The notes: generated from the letters alone by a model not told the origin. Shown: positions 7,828-17,622, counted from the first letter of the stretch. The stretch is 64,000 nucleotides of DNA from Kiloniella sp. EL199 (GCF_900313065.1 NZ_OMPU01000013.1:124001-188000), one strand, 5' to 3'. Numbers and translations are program-made.

Positions 7828-10410
7828 TCAACTTTGGTATTCTTTCGATACCGCGCCCTCAAACAAGGCCTTAGCACTTGATCCAAATCGAATTTGCTCT
7901 CGAACGGCTTCATCAGTCAAATCCAATACCCGGAAGGCGTCTCCAACTTTGGCAACGGCTTCAATTCGACCATAGTGGGCCGCATGCTCTTGTGCATAAT
8001 CGCAAAGACCAAGCAATTTTGGCAGCGAGTCTGCTAGAAATTGCCCATGCGGATCAATGATATTCGCCTGTATCCCGTCGCCGTCTACTTGTGAAAAGAA
8101 CACGAAATCAGGTCGTACAATACTATGCTGATCGTCATCAAGGTAAGTAATACCCAAAGATTCGGGGCTTGCCGAGGAGGGATTGCGATACCACGCTAAG
8201 AAATTGGCTTGCTTTGCTTCCTGCGTCAGCACTTCCGTTTCCCAAGTATTGAAATCTGCGGGAAACAAGCCTTCATCGTCGCACAACAAGTGAGCGTCAA
8301 AGCTCGGCAACGGTATTTCGGTACCATTTTCTTTCAATTCTATTGTCGGTTGCAGGCTATTTCTTGGCATTGCCAAGTTGACGTCAAGAGGATTGGTGCT
8401 CAATTCTCGCAGCTCGCGATACACGTCCTGACGTTCATCTTTGAGCGCCTTTATTGCCTCTTTGTAATCAGTCAACCATGTGTTGGCGAGTTTTTCGGCC
8501 TCTTTTTCAAGGACGTCTTTAATCGCAGGAACCATTCCGATTGCGGCAATATCGGTGTGTGCTTCGACCAGAGCTTCTTCTTCGTCAGCATCGTCATCAT
8601 TTTGACTGGCTAAATGCTCGCTATAGGTCTTTGCCAAGTCGGGCGATAGCAATCTCGCAGCGCGCTTGTAGGCATCATCAATGACGGCTAAGTCAGCATC
8701 TTCAACAAAGTCATCGAATGTCATTTTTTGTGTGCTTACGTCTGTCTTGGCGGTCTTGCCTTCGACGACCAAGACTGATTGGCGAGCATTGGCTATGGCC
8801 TCTGAAAAGTCGCCTTGGGCCTGATCAAGCAACACGTGCAAGTGGGCATGGGCAGTCTTGCCAGCATTCGCCAGTATCCCGTCGGCTGCCAATTCATGGG
8901 CAAGGGCAGTCAATCGCTTTATCGGTCTGGCTTGTTTCTTTGGGAGTGACTTTGAAGGCAAAGAAAGCAACTTGTCCCAAACCCCTTGTGGAATTTCAGG
9001 GTTTGGAAACATTTCTTTGGGGTTAATGAGCACGCGGCGACCGGGTAGACTATCGCCCATATCGCCACCCGTCATCAACGACGTGACAACAGCTTTGACT
9101 GTCGTCTGGTTGAAGTTGGGTAAAAGGCAATCAACTGCATTCAATCGCTCATTGCCCGGAATACGCCTTGCGAGCGGTGTCCGTACCATGCGCCCCAACA
9201 ACTGCGTGATATGCGTCTGATCGTTCGCGGCACGGAATGACACCATGACCTCGGCGCGAGGACAATCCCAGCCGGTGCTGATGGCATCTTTTGCCAGAAG
9301 AACCCTTACCTGATTCGTCTCTTGAACACGCTCAGGGGCAATATAAGGCACAGAATGCCCCCCAAAGGTCTCTGTTTTGTGTTCCCCAAAGACATTGAAC
9401 ACGCTGTCAGCGGGTAACTCTGGCCAAGTATCGAATATTGTTTGCAGCCAAGTACCAACATCTTCTTTGTTAGGGGAATTGGGCACCTGCAAGACCATCA
9501 ATGGCGTGACCTTGCCACCATCCCCTTGCTCGACTGCGTAGGCGTCCCATGCTTTGGTTATGTCGCGTAGCTTCTGTGTGCCCCGTCTCAATAAGACTGT
9601 TGTAAAGTCGCCAGCTTCATCTGGGACGTCCAGATTGATCGTGTCTTTCAACAGTCCTGATTCTTGCACCAACTTTGAACTGACCACTACATTCGGGAGT
9701 GCTGTCCTGTCCTGCATCGACTTCACAGCATCGTCAAAACGTTGCACAGTGGCTGAGATACCCCATACAACCGGAATGCCGGGTACAGAGCCTTTGCCGT
9801 TGATCAAGCGTGTCACGATTGTCTTGGTGCCCTTTAAAGTGTCCCGCATCCCGCGGTGTGCTTCGTCCAGCACCAGATAAAGCGTCAAGTCTGGATCATC
9901 GACCGTGTTGCGGATCGTATCCCAGATTGTGTGGGATCGTGCGTCCGGCATCAGCGGCGTGCCATCTATGCTTTCCACGCCAGTGTCGTCTGGGTCATGC
10001 CCGCGCACCAGCATAGAGTTTTTGGACAGCTTCTGTGTGTTGAGGAAGTAAATCTTGCCCGGTTCAAACGTCTCGCGCCCGAACGTATTTTCGACAGTCA
10101 CAAGGTCAGAGACCGTCAGCTTGTCAGCGGCTTCCATCAGGCGATACTTGGATTGTTCGTTCAATGATGGATCATCGCTGAACCAGATCACCACTGCACC
10201 GGGGTCCGGTTCAAACTCGTGATCGTCAGAGCCAAAGAACAGTGCCTCAAACACGGCAGCGGCCATGACAGTTTTACCCGCTCCGGTAGTGGCTGTCAGA
10301 GAAAAGGCACTGATCTCTTTGTCTTCATGCCAACGTTTGCGGGCTTTCTTGAGCCGATCCAGAACACCGGAAACGGCATCGTTTTGATAATCTTTAAGTG
10401 TAAATTTCAT
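7828..10410 (-). CDS. res: type III restriction enzyme, Res subunit
   Basis: An 860-residue superfamily 2 helicase/translocase with a C-terminal nuclease-like region. Walker A is TATTGAGKT (about residues 39-47), the DEAH box is LVLDEAHRG, and later helicase motifs are STGWDCPRAEVMVSF and QLLGRMVRTP. Near the C-terminus, RPDFVFF followed by ANIIDPHG occupies the place of the PD-(D/E)xK nuclease, but the usual ExK is replaced by D-P-H. The ATG lies 3 bp after the mod stop, so translation is coupled to mod. In type III systems Res and Mod form one complex that cuts after ATP-driven communication between recognition sites. By eye GC content is higher than in flanking genes, which fits acquisition by transfer. 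Confidence 0.85.
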   Translation of the reverse strand: MKFTLKDYQNDAVSGVLDRLKKARKRWHEDKEISAFSLTATTGAGKTVMAAAVFEALFFGSDDHEFEPDPGAVVIWFSDDPSLNEQSKYRLMEAADKLTVSDLVTVENTFGRETFEPGKIYFLNTQKLSKNSMLVRGHDPDDTGVESIDGTPLMPDARSHTIWDTIRNTVDDPDLTLYLVLDEAHRGMRDTLKGTKTIVTRLINGKGSVPGIPVVWGISATVQRFDDAVKSMQDRTALPNVVVSSKLVQESGLLKDTINLDVPDEAGDFTTVLLRRGTQKLRDITKAWDAYAVEQGDGGKVTPLMVLQVPNSPNKEDVGTWLQTIFDTWPELPADSVFNVFGEHKTETFGGHSVPYIAPERVQETNQVRVLLAKDAISTGWDCPRAEVMVSFRAANDQTHITQLLGRMVRTPLARRIPGNERLNAVDCLLPNFNQTTVKAVVTSLMTGGDMGDSLPGRRVLINPKEMFPNPEIPQGVWDKLLSLPSKSLPKKQARPIKRLTALAHELAADGILANAGKTAHAHLHVLLDQAQGDFSEAIANARQSVLVVEGKTAKTDVSTQKMTFDDFVEDADLAVIDDAYKRAARLLSPDLAKTYSEHLASQNDDDADEEEALVEAHTDIAAIGMVPAIKDVLEKEAEKLANTWLTDYKEAIKALKDERQDVYRELRELSTNPLDVNLAMPRNSLQPTIELKENGTEIPLPSFDAHLLCDDEGLFPADFNTWETEVLTQEAKQANFLAWYRNPSSASPESLGITYLDDDQHSIVRPDFVFFSQVDGDGIQANIIDPHGQFLADSLPKLLGLCDYAQEHAAHYGRIEAVAKVGDAFRVLDLTDEAVREQIRFGSSAKALFEGAVSKEYQS

Positions 10411-10413
10411 GTC

Positions 10414-12543
10414 TCAGCGCCCCATCGCGAAGCGGAAATTGGTAAGATAAGATTCATATAGGCGCACTGGCTCGACCCCATCAGGAAGGCGCTGCGCAAC
10501 CGACTGGAAACGCCTGTCGTCGTCAGTCACGATATAGGCAATGCGAATGCAGCCTGCGGCCTCGACAGCATTCACAAAAGACGCTGCGGCGTCCAGATCG
10601 GTCAGCAAGCCATAAGTATCGGCAACATCCCAACCTGTGTCTGGCAACGCGTCTATGCGTCGCCCCTCGCTGCCCGCCCGCATCCATAGAAGCGGCGCAA
10701 TTCGGGAAAAAGCGCGATTGTGGCTGACCGAGACCGGAGTCTCATAGGTTAGCGTGAAAAACTCGGCGTTTTCCTCAAAACCCTCCGCCATCGGGAATTC
10801 ATCGGTGAACTTGTAATCGCCCTTGATTGGCTCGCCATCGGGTGTCTGTCCGTTGATCGCAGCCTTGATACGCGGTTTGGTGATATAATCGCAAATGCCC
10901 CATTTCTCCCAATCGGGATCGCCGGGGCGAAGATTGTCTTTGATCAGCACCTTTTGTTCGTCTGCGCCAACCTCATTGTTGGTGACGGAGATACATTGGC
11001 GGCGGCCTCCATCCTGCTTGTTGAGGCGCATGACAGCGTGCGCAGTGGTGCCAGAACCGGAGAAGAAGTCAAGGATAGTAGCGTTTGTTTTGTCTGAAAC
11101 GAAGAAACGCACCGCATCTTCAACCGCATAGAGGCTCTTGGGAAATGGGAACTTGCGACCGGGTATAAACGATTTTTGCAAGTTTGTGCCACCTTGCTCT
11201 GCATTATGAGACGAAATGCGCCACTGAGTACCTGGAACAAAAGTTGGCTTGTAAGCTGCGTCATCAACGATGATAGAATTGTCGGACCTTCGCCCGATAA
11301 TCGGGAACATTCCTGCTTCGACTTTTTTCTGCTCACCCCGGAAAAGATAGGTTATCGAAGTCGAAGTGCCTCGCCATTTTCCCAGCTTTGCATATCCCTT
11401 TTCGATCAACGTTCGAAGGCCAGCAGAGCTATTTTGCCATCTGCCTTCTTCACCATTGGAGCGAATAGGCCAAATTGCCACGCATCCTTCAGGCGCTTCG
11501 ACACCCTGCCAACCGTCACCAAAGAATGGTTCGCCTACCGAATGGAACTCTGGCCCATCACCGCCGCTACGAAAAAATACAGGATAAAACTGCTTAGGGC
11601 TGTCTGTCCGCAATGGATCAGAGCCGGAGCGAAGTGCCTCAGCCCACCTCAATTTTCCAGCACGTTTGTCTTGGACAATCTTCCACTCGTTTCCTAAAGG
11701 TCCAGGAATTGGCGCGGCGTCTCCCAACCAGACAAAGAAAAGGTATTCATCCGTCCTTCCGAATGATGCGCCACGCGAAGCGCCTTTCGGATTGATAATA
11801 CTAGACACCATTTGAACGCGCCCATCGGGGAAAACTTGTTCAAGAAGCAAGCCAAGCCTCAGATATTCCTTTTCGTCGATCGAAACGATTAATGTTGAGT
11901 TAATTGGATTAAGCAATTGTGCAGCTAGTTTTAGTCGCCGCTCCATAAACGCCAACCATTTCGAGTGGCGATAAAGGTCGTCGCCCTCCACATAGTCGTT
12001 GTTGTACTTCCAGTCTTTCGCCCCGGTGTTGTAGGGCGGATCAATATAGATCACGTCGATCTTGCCGCGATGGGTATAGGTCAGCGCCTCTAACGCGTGG
12101 AAATTCTCGCCATTGATCACTGTATGACAGGGCTTGTCGCCGCCGCGTTCGACTTTGCCTGTACTGACCAAACCGGGATAGATGTAATCGCGAAATTCCG
12201 CCACAACGACTAGGTCTTCGACGGGCACAGTCTGCACTTCTAGCTCTGCTGCGCCAAGCAAGTCCAACTGTGCGACGCGCTGGCCATCCTGACGGCTCGT
12301 CTTGACCACCTTCCAAAGTCGCTGATCACCTTTAGATGCATTCCCGCGCGGTGGCAGCACGCGCACTTTATCCCCCTTGCGGATGGGACGACCGGGTAGT
12401 TCCACACTCTCTGGCGCGTGGCGTTCAAAGTTCAACCCAAACTGGCGACGATTGGCCAGCGTCTTGAACTCTCGCTCCAGCTCATCTCCAAGCTTTGGAT
12501 CCTTGGCTTTGGCTTGTGCAATCAGGTCCGTCAGCCGTGACAT
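10414..12543 (-). CDS. mod: type III restriction-modification system, Mod DNA N6-adenine methyltransferase
   Basis: A 709-residue beta-class amino-methyltransferase: the catalytic DPPY motif (VIYIDPPYNTG, about residue 170) comes before the SAM-binding FFSGSGTTAH (about residue 490). The long middle segment between them is the likely target-recognition region, as in type III Mod proteins. Mod methylates adenine on one strand of an asymmetric site and also guides Res. The N-terminal 140 residues carry a small beta-rich domain. The ATG at 12543 has a GAGG eight bases upstream; a TTG two codons earlier is less likely. It is the first gene of the two-gene operon, and its ribosome-binding site lies inside the right copy of the flanking repeat. 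Confidence 0.88.
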   Translation of the reverse strand: MSRLTDLIAQAKAKDPKLGDELEREFKTLANRRQFGLNFERHAPESVELPGRPIRKGDKVRVLPPRGNASKGDQRLWKVVKTSRQDGQRVAQLDLLGAAELEVQTVPVEDLVVVAEFRDYIYPGLVSTGKVERGGDKPCHTVINGENFHALEALTYTHRGKIDVIYIDPPYNTGAKDWKYNNDYVEGDDLYRHSKWLAFMERRLKLAAQLLNPINSTLIVSIDEKEYLRLGLLLEQVFPDGRVQMVSSIINPKGASRGASFGRTDEYLFFVWLGDAAPIPGPLGNEWKIVQDKRAGKLRWAEALRSGSDPLRTDSPKQFYPVFFRSGGDGPEFHSVGEPFFGDGWQGVEAPEGCVAIWPIRSNGEEGRWQNSSAGLRTLIEKGYAKLGKWRGTSTSITYLFRGEQKKVEAGMFPIIGRRSDNSIIVDDAAYKPTFVPGTQWRISSHNAEQGGTNLQKSFIPGRKFPFPKSLYAVEDAVRFFVSDKTNATILDFFSGSGTTAHAVMRLNKQDGGRRQCISVTNNEVGADEQKVLIKDNLRPGDPDWEKWGICDYITKPRIKAAINGQTPDGEPIKGDYKFTDEFPMAEGFEENAEFFTLTYETPVSVSHNRAFSRIAPLLWMRAGSEGRRIDALPDTGWDVADTYGLLTDLDAAASFVNAVEAAGCIRIAYIVTDDDRRFQSVAQRLPDGVEPVRLYESYLTNFRFAMGR

Positions 12544-12545
12544 GT

Positions 12546-12560
12546 CCAAGCCTCTGACTT
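12546..12560. repeat. right copy of imperfect direct repeat flanking the R-M genes
   Basis: CCAAGCCTCTGACTT, one base longer than the left copy at 7767-7780 and in the same orientation. It ends three bases outside the mod start codon and contains mod's ribosome-binding site. It may be a recombination scar or target duplication. Confidence 0.45.
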
Positions 12561-13010
12561 AGTTGGAATGATTGCCTTGTTCGCCTGCTGGCCAGTGTGT
12601 TTTCTCATGTTCTTGCTCTTGCGGCCAATTGACCAATTAGTGAAATATGTTTGTTTTATGGGGCTTTAGGCTGTTTTCAGGAACAATCGCAGAAATACTC
12701 TGTTTTGGCTATCTAAAACTCCTTTGCGAAAGAAGCCCCTCAGAATCCACTCCCAATATTTGGAATAAGCTGGAAATCGCGTATTACTTGTTCGCTTCTG
12801 GAGTTTCTTCTTAGGTATGACGACTATTTCTAATATGTTTGACTTAAACTAGATCCCTACCAACTAAAGTCGGTAGATTTGAGATAGGGCTGACTAAAAG
12901 TCAGCTTCGTGTATAAAGAGCGCACTTCGCGCGCACTCTAGTTTTACATACCACATGAATGCGATGGTTTTAACCTAATTGATGACAATGAAACCAAAGA
13001 AAATGTCCCT
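12561..13010. other. intergenic region with clustered inverted repeats
   Basis: About 450 bp with no convincing gene between mod and aacS. The right half holds stacked inverted repeats: CTACCAACT/AGTCGGTAG at 12857-12876 (2-nt centre, one G-T pair), GCTGACT/AGTCAGC at 12889-12905 (loop AAA), and an imperfect GC-rich one at 12917-12939. The left part must contain the mod promoter. The downstream hairpins may end transcription of aacS. Confidence 0.5.
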
Positions 13011-15002
13011 TTAATCTTCCTGTAATGTCGGAATATTTCGATAGAGATCCAAGGCTTCGGGGTTGGCGAGAGCTTCCTTGTTGCCCACTTCTCGTCCGTT
13101 AATGATATCGCGTACGGCCAGCTCGGTGATTTTACCTGATCTTGTCCGAGGAATATCTGACACTGCAACAACCTTTGCCGGGACATGTCGCGGTGTACAA
13201 CCAGTTCTAATTCTGGTTTTGATCTTCTTAATCAGTTCGTCACTTAGATCTTCGATGCCATCTTGCAAAATAACGCAAAGAACCACGCGCACATCGCCGT
13301 CCCAATTTTGGCCAACAACAATCGCTTCACGGATTTCTTCTAGTGTTTCGACCTGACGATAGATCTCAGCGGTACCAATACGAACGCCACCAGGGTTGAG
13401 CGTTGCATCAGAACGGCCATGGATAATCAGGCCACCATTTTCTGTGACTTCCAGAAAATCACCATGCGTCCAGATATTATCAAAGCGCTCAAAATAAGCT
13501 TTGTTATAACGGGATCCGTCTTCATCGCCCCAAAAACAGAGTGGCATGGATGGGAAGGGTTCAGTACAGACCAACTCGCCACGTTCGTTGGACCCGTCAT
13601 CCGACTTGGCGTCAGACACAGGCTTACCCTCATCACTAAAGGCAGAAACTGCACATCCCAATGCAGGTGTTTGTATTTCGCCGCGATAGACAGGTCCGAT
13701 AGGATTTCCGAGCATGAAACAACCCAGAATATCTGTTCCACCGGCAATGGATGCCAACTGGACATCCTTTTTCACATGCTCATAAACGAAATCAAAACCT
13801 TCGGGTAACAAAGGAGACCCCGTTGAGAAAATTGCCCGAAGTGCTGGCATCTTATAGTTCTCAATCGGGCTTTCACCAGCTTTTTTCAAAGTGTCCAGAT
13901 ACTTTGGCGATGTACCAAAATGGGTGACTTTTTCCTGTTCTGCCAGATCGAAAAGAATTGTCGGACTTCCTGCAAACGGAGATCCATCATAACAAATCAA
14001 GGTTGCGCCACAGCCCAATCCAGCGGCAAACCAGTTCCACATCATCCATCCACAGGTCGTGAAGTAAAACAGGCGGTCATTTTCTTTCAAATCACCGTGG
14101 AACTTGTGCTCAACCAACTGCTTCATCAACGCGCCACCTGCACGATGAACGATACACTTTGGTGCCCCCGTGGTTCCGGAAGAGAACATAATATACAAGG
14201 GATGATCAAATCCCTGTCTAGAAAAAGTTATCTCTGTGGGTTGGAATGGATCGATAAAATCCCGCATGTCGACGGCATTATCCAATCCAGATAAATCCAC
14301 CCCCCCACCTGACCAAGAAATCACAACGACCTTTTCAATGGCCGGAATCTCTTTGACCACATCAGTTATTTTACCAAGAACGTCGTGGTTTTTCAGGTTA
14401 TAATCATAACTATCGGGGGCTATTAAAACTTTTGGGGCAATCTGGCCAAACCGATCCAGAATTCCCTGAGCACCAAAATCCGGTGAAGCCGAAGACCAAA
14501 CACCACCGATAGCAGTTGTTGCAAGCATCGCAATGATGGCTTCGGGCATATTCGGCATCAACCCCGCGACACGATCACCGGGTTCAACTCCCTGTGCTTT
14601 CAGTGCTTGAGCAAGACGAGAAACTTCATTGTACAACTCGTCCCGGCTTAAAGATCTCTGGCGTCCTTTTTCGCCCCAAAAAACAAGAGCCTCCTGATCA
14701 CCGCGATAGCGCAACAGATTCTCTGCAAAATTTATTTTTGATTGGGAAAACCACGCGCTTGCCTTGATATCCTGATCGTTACGCGTATAGACATGCGCTC
14801 CTTTATCCCCGGGGAGATCGAAATAATCCCAAGCAGCAGACCAAAAATCAGCGATATTTTTGATAGACCACTGATGCAGATCAGCGAAACTATTCACCTT
14901 CGCCCTGTCCTGTCGATCCAGCCAGGCCATAAAGTCAGTGACAATCGCGTTTTGCACACGATCTTCGCTTGGTACCCACTGAGGTTTGGTCACAGAAGTC
15001 AT
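13011..15002 (-). CDS. aacS: acetoacetyl-CoA synthetase
   Basis: A 663-residue ANL-superfamily acyl-CoA ligase that activates acetoacetate to acetoacetyl-CoA with ATP. The AMP-binding motif is FSSGTTGAPKCIVH (about residue 275), the CTTCGWMMWNW segment is typical of acetoacetate rather than acetate ligases, and the C-terminal part has HGRSDATLNPGGVRIG and the lysine motif RTRSGKITE. Length is normal for AacS. The enzyme lets cells use ketone bodies or polyhydroxybutyrate breakdown products. It is monocistronic, with its ATG at 15002, 155 bp from the stop codon of the next upstream gene, a LysR gene on the same strand. Confidence 0.9.
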   Translation of the reverse strand: MTSVTKPQWVPSEDRVQNAIVTDFMAWLDRQDRAKVNSFADLHQWSIKNIADFWSAAWDYFDLPGDKGAHVYTRNDQDIKASAWFSQSKINFAENLLRYRGDQEALVFWGEKGRQRSLSRDELYNEVSRLAQALKAQGVEPGDRVAGLMPNMPEAIIAMLATTAIGGVWSSASPDFGAQGILDRFGQIAPKVLIAPDSYDYNLKNHDVLGKITDVVKEIPAIEKVVVISWSGGGVDLSGLDNAVDMRDFIDPFQPTEITFSRQGFDHPLYIMFSSGTTGAPKCIVHRAGGALMKQLVEHKFHGDLKENDRLFYFTTCGWMMWNWFAAGLGCGATLICYDGSPFAGSPTILFDLAEQEKVTHFGTSPKYLDTLKKAGESPIENYKMPALRAIFSTGSPLLPEGFDFVYEHVKKDVQLASIAGGTDILGCFMLGNPIGPVYRGEIQTPALGCAVSAFSDEGKPVSDAKSDDGSNERGELVCTEPFPSMPLCFWGDEDGSRYNKAYFERFDNIWTHGDFLEVTENGGLIIHGRSDATLNPGGVRIGTAEIYRQVETLEEIREAIVVGQNWDGDVRVVLCVILQDGIEDLSDELIKKIKTRIRTGCTPRHVPAKVVAVSDIPRTRSGKITELAVRDIINGREVGNKEALANPEALDLYRNIPTLQED

Positions 15003-15157
15003 ATCGCCCGTCGCTCCCTGATATTTTTTATGTGTCGATTTTGACTAGCGATCATTTATGCTGCACCGCACACCAACCGTCAAGGGATGGGATATAAATG
15101 CGCACGTTGTGTGGACTGAAATCAAGATCTCAGCAAATTTAACGGATACTTTTACGC

Positions 15158-16024
15158 CTATTCCTGATGAAGTTCATCCATCGAAGCTGTGATATAATTA
15201 ACCAACCGCAACCCGGCCTCGCTTAAATCACCCTGACGATAAAAGAGACCAACTTCGACGTCCGCCAGTCCGGGATAACCATTCTCTACAGGCACAATCT
15301 CCAGACTGTCCGGGACTGTTTTTTCAGATAAAACAGTCAGGCCCAAGCCCGCTTTTACTGCTGCCTCGATACCTGATTGGCTAGGGCTGGAATAGGAAAT
15401 ACGCCATTTTTTTCCCGCCCTGTTCAGGGCATCTACTGATCGCTGTCGATAGATGCACCCCTGCGGATAAACAATTAATGGCAAGGTATCTTGCGACAAT
15501 AACGCTTCATCACCATTCCCGACCCACGCCAGACGATCCGACCATGTTTTTGCCAGAGAGGGTGAAGGTGTATCCGAACAAAGCGCGATGACCACATCAT
15601 AGTCATTTTTATCCACAGCCTGAATAAGATCACGACTGATCCCACAATCAACTTCCAGTGTGATCCCATCGTGAGCACTGGTAAATCCACCAAGGATTGT
15701 CGGCAACAGAGAAACGGCAAAATCATTTGGCAAGCCGACCCGGACAACACCCCCAACTTTCGGAGTTTTCAATCTGGAAATGACCTCATCATTCTGCGCA
15801 AGAATTTGCTTGGCATATCCACGCAGAATTTCACCCTCTTCAGTGAGTGTAATCTTCCGTCCGCTCCGGTTAAAAAGTGATATTTCCAACAGGTCTTCCA
15901 GCCGCTGCAACTGAAGACTGATCGCAGGTTGTGACCTCCCCAGTGTCTCAGCTGCACGGGTTATACTTCCTAAATCATTCACGGTAGAAAAGGTACGTAA
16001 CAGATCTGTGGGAATATTAATCAT
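15158..16024 (-). CDS. LysR family transcriptional regulator
   Basis: A 288-residue LysR regulator. The N-terminal winged helix is clear: DLLRTFSTVNDLGSITRAAE then RSQPAISLQLQRLED and LFNRSGRKITLTEEG. The C-terminal 190 residues form the periplasmic-binding-protein-like effector domain. It is on the same strand as aacS, 155 bp upstream of it, so aacS is a possible target, but no divergent gene is present to show the usual LysR arrangement. Effector unknown. Confidence 0.85.
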   Translation of the reverse strand: MINIPTDLLRTFSTVNDLGSITRAAETLGRSQPAISLQLQRLEDLLEISLFNRSGRKITLTEEGEILRGYAKQILAQNDEVISRLKTPKVGGVVRVGLPNDFAVSLLPTILGGFTSAHDGITLEVDCGISRDLIQAVDKNDYDVVIALCSDTPSPSLAKTWSDRLAWVGNGDEALLSQDTLPLIVYPQGCIYRQRSVDALNRAGKKWRISYSSPSQSGIEAAVKAGLGLTVLSEKTVPDSLEIVPVENGYPGLADVEVGLFYRQGDLSEAGLRLVNYITASMDELHQE

Positions 16025-16192
16025 GGTGTGGAAAACACATTATCGGACTTTCTTGATCAGACTCGCTGGATTTAGGACCCTGAGTGCTTTTTACAGACAA
16101 GATAAAGCTTATCAATATTTCATAACAAGGACAAAGCCTGTTCGCGAGAAGGACGTTTTCCTCACCCATGAACAATATCTAGAGCGGAGATA

Positions 16193-17110
16193 TCATTTCC
16201 AAAATATAGCACCTGATGTTGACAAAACTCCTCTGGTCGACGTCATCTGCTTCAGTTTTTCCGGATGTCGCATGATGTATATCTGACTTATCTGACCTTT
16301 TGCATCATATCCAAATGATAGAGTAGCGTGAACGTTACCTTCATCCACAATTAACAATCCCAAAGTGCCATTCAGTATTTGTGTCGTCATCGTCATCTCG
16401 CTCCATGCGTGGGATAAAATATCCTCAACAAATCGACAGATCGCATCATGACCGACGATTACATCCTGCACAGCCAGTACTTTGCCACCACTATCCGCAC
16501 GTAAATCACTCTCAGCCCGTAACATCGTTCCTAGAATCTTGACATTCCCGGTTTTGATTGCTTCCTGAAAAGCTTCTAACAGTTTTTCCTGATGTTGTTT
16601 CTCCGGTACGTGCCGCACATTGTTTTTTGCCACATACTCACGTGCGCGCGTTGCCAATTTACGACAATTCGCGGATTGCATATCCAGAATGCAGGCAACC
16701 TCGTCAAATGGCATAGAAAACACATCGTGTAGTAGATACGCCGCCCGCTCCTTTGGTGTCAATCGTTCCAACAAAAGAAGAAAGGCTGTTGTCAAAGATG
16801 AGGCTATTTCCAATTGTTCTTCAGCGCTGACTTCAAATTCCGTTTGAATTTGATCCGGTATCCAAGACCCAATGTAATCTAATTTTTGACGATTGGCAGA
16901 TTTCAGTTCGTCCAAACAACGGTTTGTGCAAACACGTGACAGCCAACCAGCAGGATTCTCTATCTCCGGGCCAGAATAGGAGATCCATTTCAGATAGGTA
17001 TCTTGCACAATATCTTGCGCATCACTGATAGAGCCCAACAAGCGATACGCAAGCCCCATAAGACGGGGTCGCGCTAGCTCAAACATATCTGTTTTAGTTT
17101 CAGCCATCAT
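16193..17110 (-). CDS. ECF41-group RNA polymerase sigma factor with SnoaL-like C-terminal domain
   Basis: A 305-residue extracytoplasmic-function sigma factor. Region 2 is YRLLGSISDAQDIVQDTYLK, and region 4 includes RLTPKERAAYLLHDVF. After them comes a C-terminal extension of about 110 residues with a SnoaL/NTF2-like fold. The extension has the position of ECF41 motifs: SWIPDQ between the sigma regions (consensus WLPEP), SGGKV (consensus DGGGR/K) and RHPEKL near the end (consensus NPDKL). In ECF41 factors this extension both restrains and supports activity, so no separate anti-sigma factor is needed. It follows a carboxymuconolactone decarboxylase gene by 15 bp and is transcribed with it from a promoter of its own class. 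Confidence 0.88.
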   Translation of the reverse strand: MMAETKTDMFELARPRLMGLAYRLLGSISDAQDIVQDTYLKWISYSGPEIENPAGWLSRVCTNRCLDELKSANRQKLDYIGSWIPDQIQTEFEVSAEEQLEIASSLTTAFLLLLERLTPKERAAYLLHDVFSMPFDEVACILDMQSANCRKLATRAREYVAKNNVRHVPEKQHQEKLLEAFQEAIKTGNVKILGTMLRAESDLRADSGGKVLAVQDVIVGHDAICRFVEDILSHAWSEMTMTTQILNGTLGLLIVDEGNVHATLSFGYDAKGQISQIYIMRHPEKLKQMTSTRGVLSTSGAIFWK

Positions 17111-17125
17111 ATGAATGTTGCCGTA

Positions 17126-17581
17126 TCAATGCTTGGATATCTGTACACGATTCCACAGATTGATCATTCCGATATCTGTTGTAATTACCGTAATTTCCTT
17201 GTCTGAAAAATGTTCTCGTAACTCAGAACGAAGTTTCGCATAATTTGTTTTTGAATCAAATATTGTCAGTACCTCGGTCCACGCTAATGCTGCACGTTCT
17301 GGCGCAGAAAATACATCCACATGACGCCAAACAATCACTTTATCCAATTTTTCCTGACTAACCCCGGCTTTGCGTGCGTCAGAAATATGCATATCAACAC
17401 AATAGGCGCATTGGTTCATTTGGGACGCCCGTAACTCAATAAGCGCAGAGAGGGAATGTGCCAAACCACGCTCTGCCATCATCACATGAACCTGTCCAAG
17501 GAACCCTATCAGTTTGGGATCATTTTTTTCATGCAGAACAGGTTTTTCAGATGTTAGGGGCACAGAAGAAGTCGTCATCAT
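17126..17581 (-). CDS. carboxymuconolactone decarboxylase/AhpD-like protein, ECF41 partner
   Basis: A 151-residue CMD-family protein with the redox-type motif QCAYCVDMH (CxxC followed by His), as in AhpD-like peroxidase partners. The family forms small helical oligomers, and members with CxxC carry out disulfide-linked redox or peroxide reduction. CMD-family genes are the classical neighbours and targets of ECF41 sigma factors. The ATG at 17581 is preceded by AAAGGA. A perfect ECF41-type promoter lies 42 bp upstream. It is the first gene of the two-gene operon with the sigma factor. Confidence 0.88.
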   Translation of the reverse strand: MMTTSSVPLTSEKPVLHEKNDPKLIGFLGQVHVMMAERGLAHSLSALIELRASQMNQCAYCVDMHISDARKAGVSQEKLDKVIVWRHVDVFSAPERAALAWTEVLTIFDSKTNYAKLRSELREHFSDKEITVITTDIGMINLWNRVQISKH

Positions 17582-17622
17582 CGTATTTCCTTTGTTGTCT
17601 TTGATGTTGCTTTCAGGAATAT

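Noticed and set aside
11176-11697. Long plus-strand open frame opposite mod
   Set aside because: It is antisense to a clear methyltransferase gene and its translation has no domain features.
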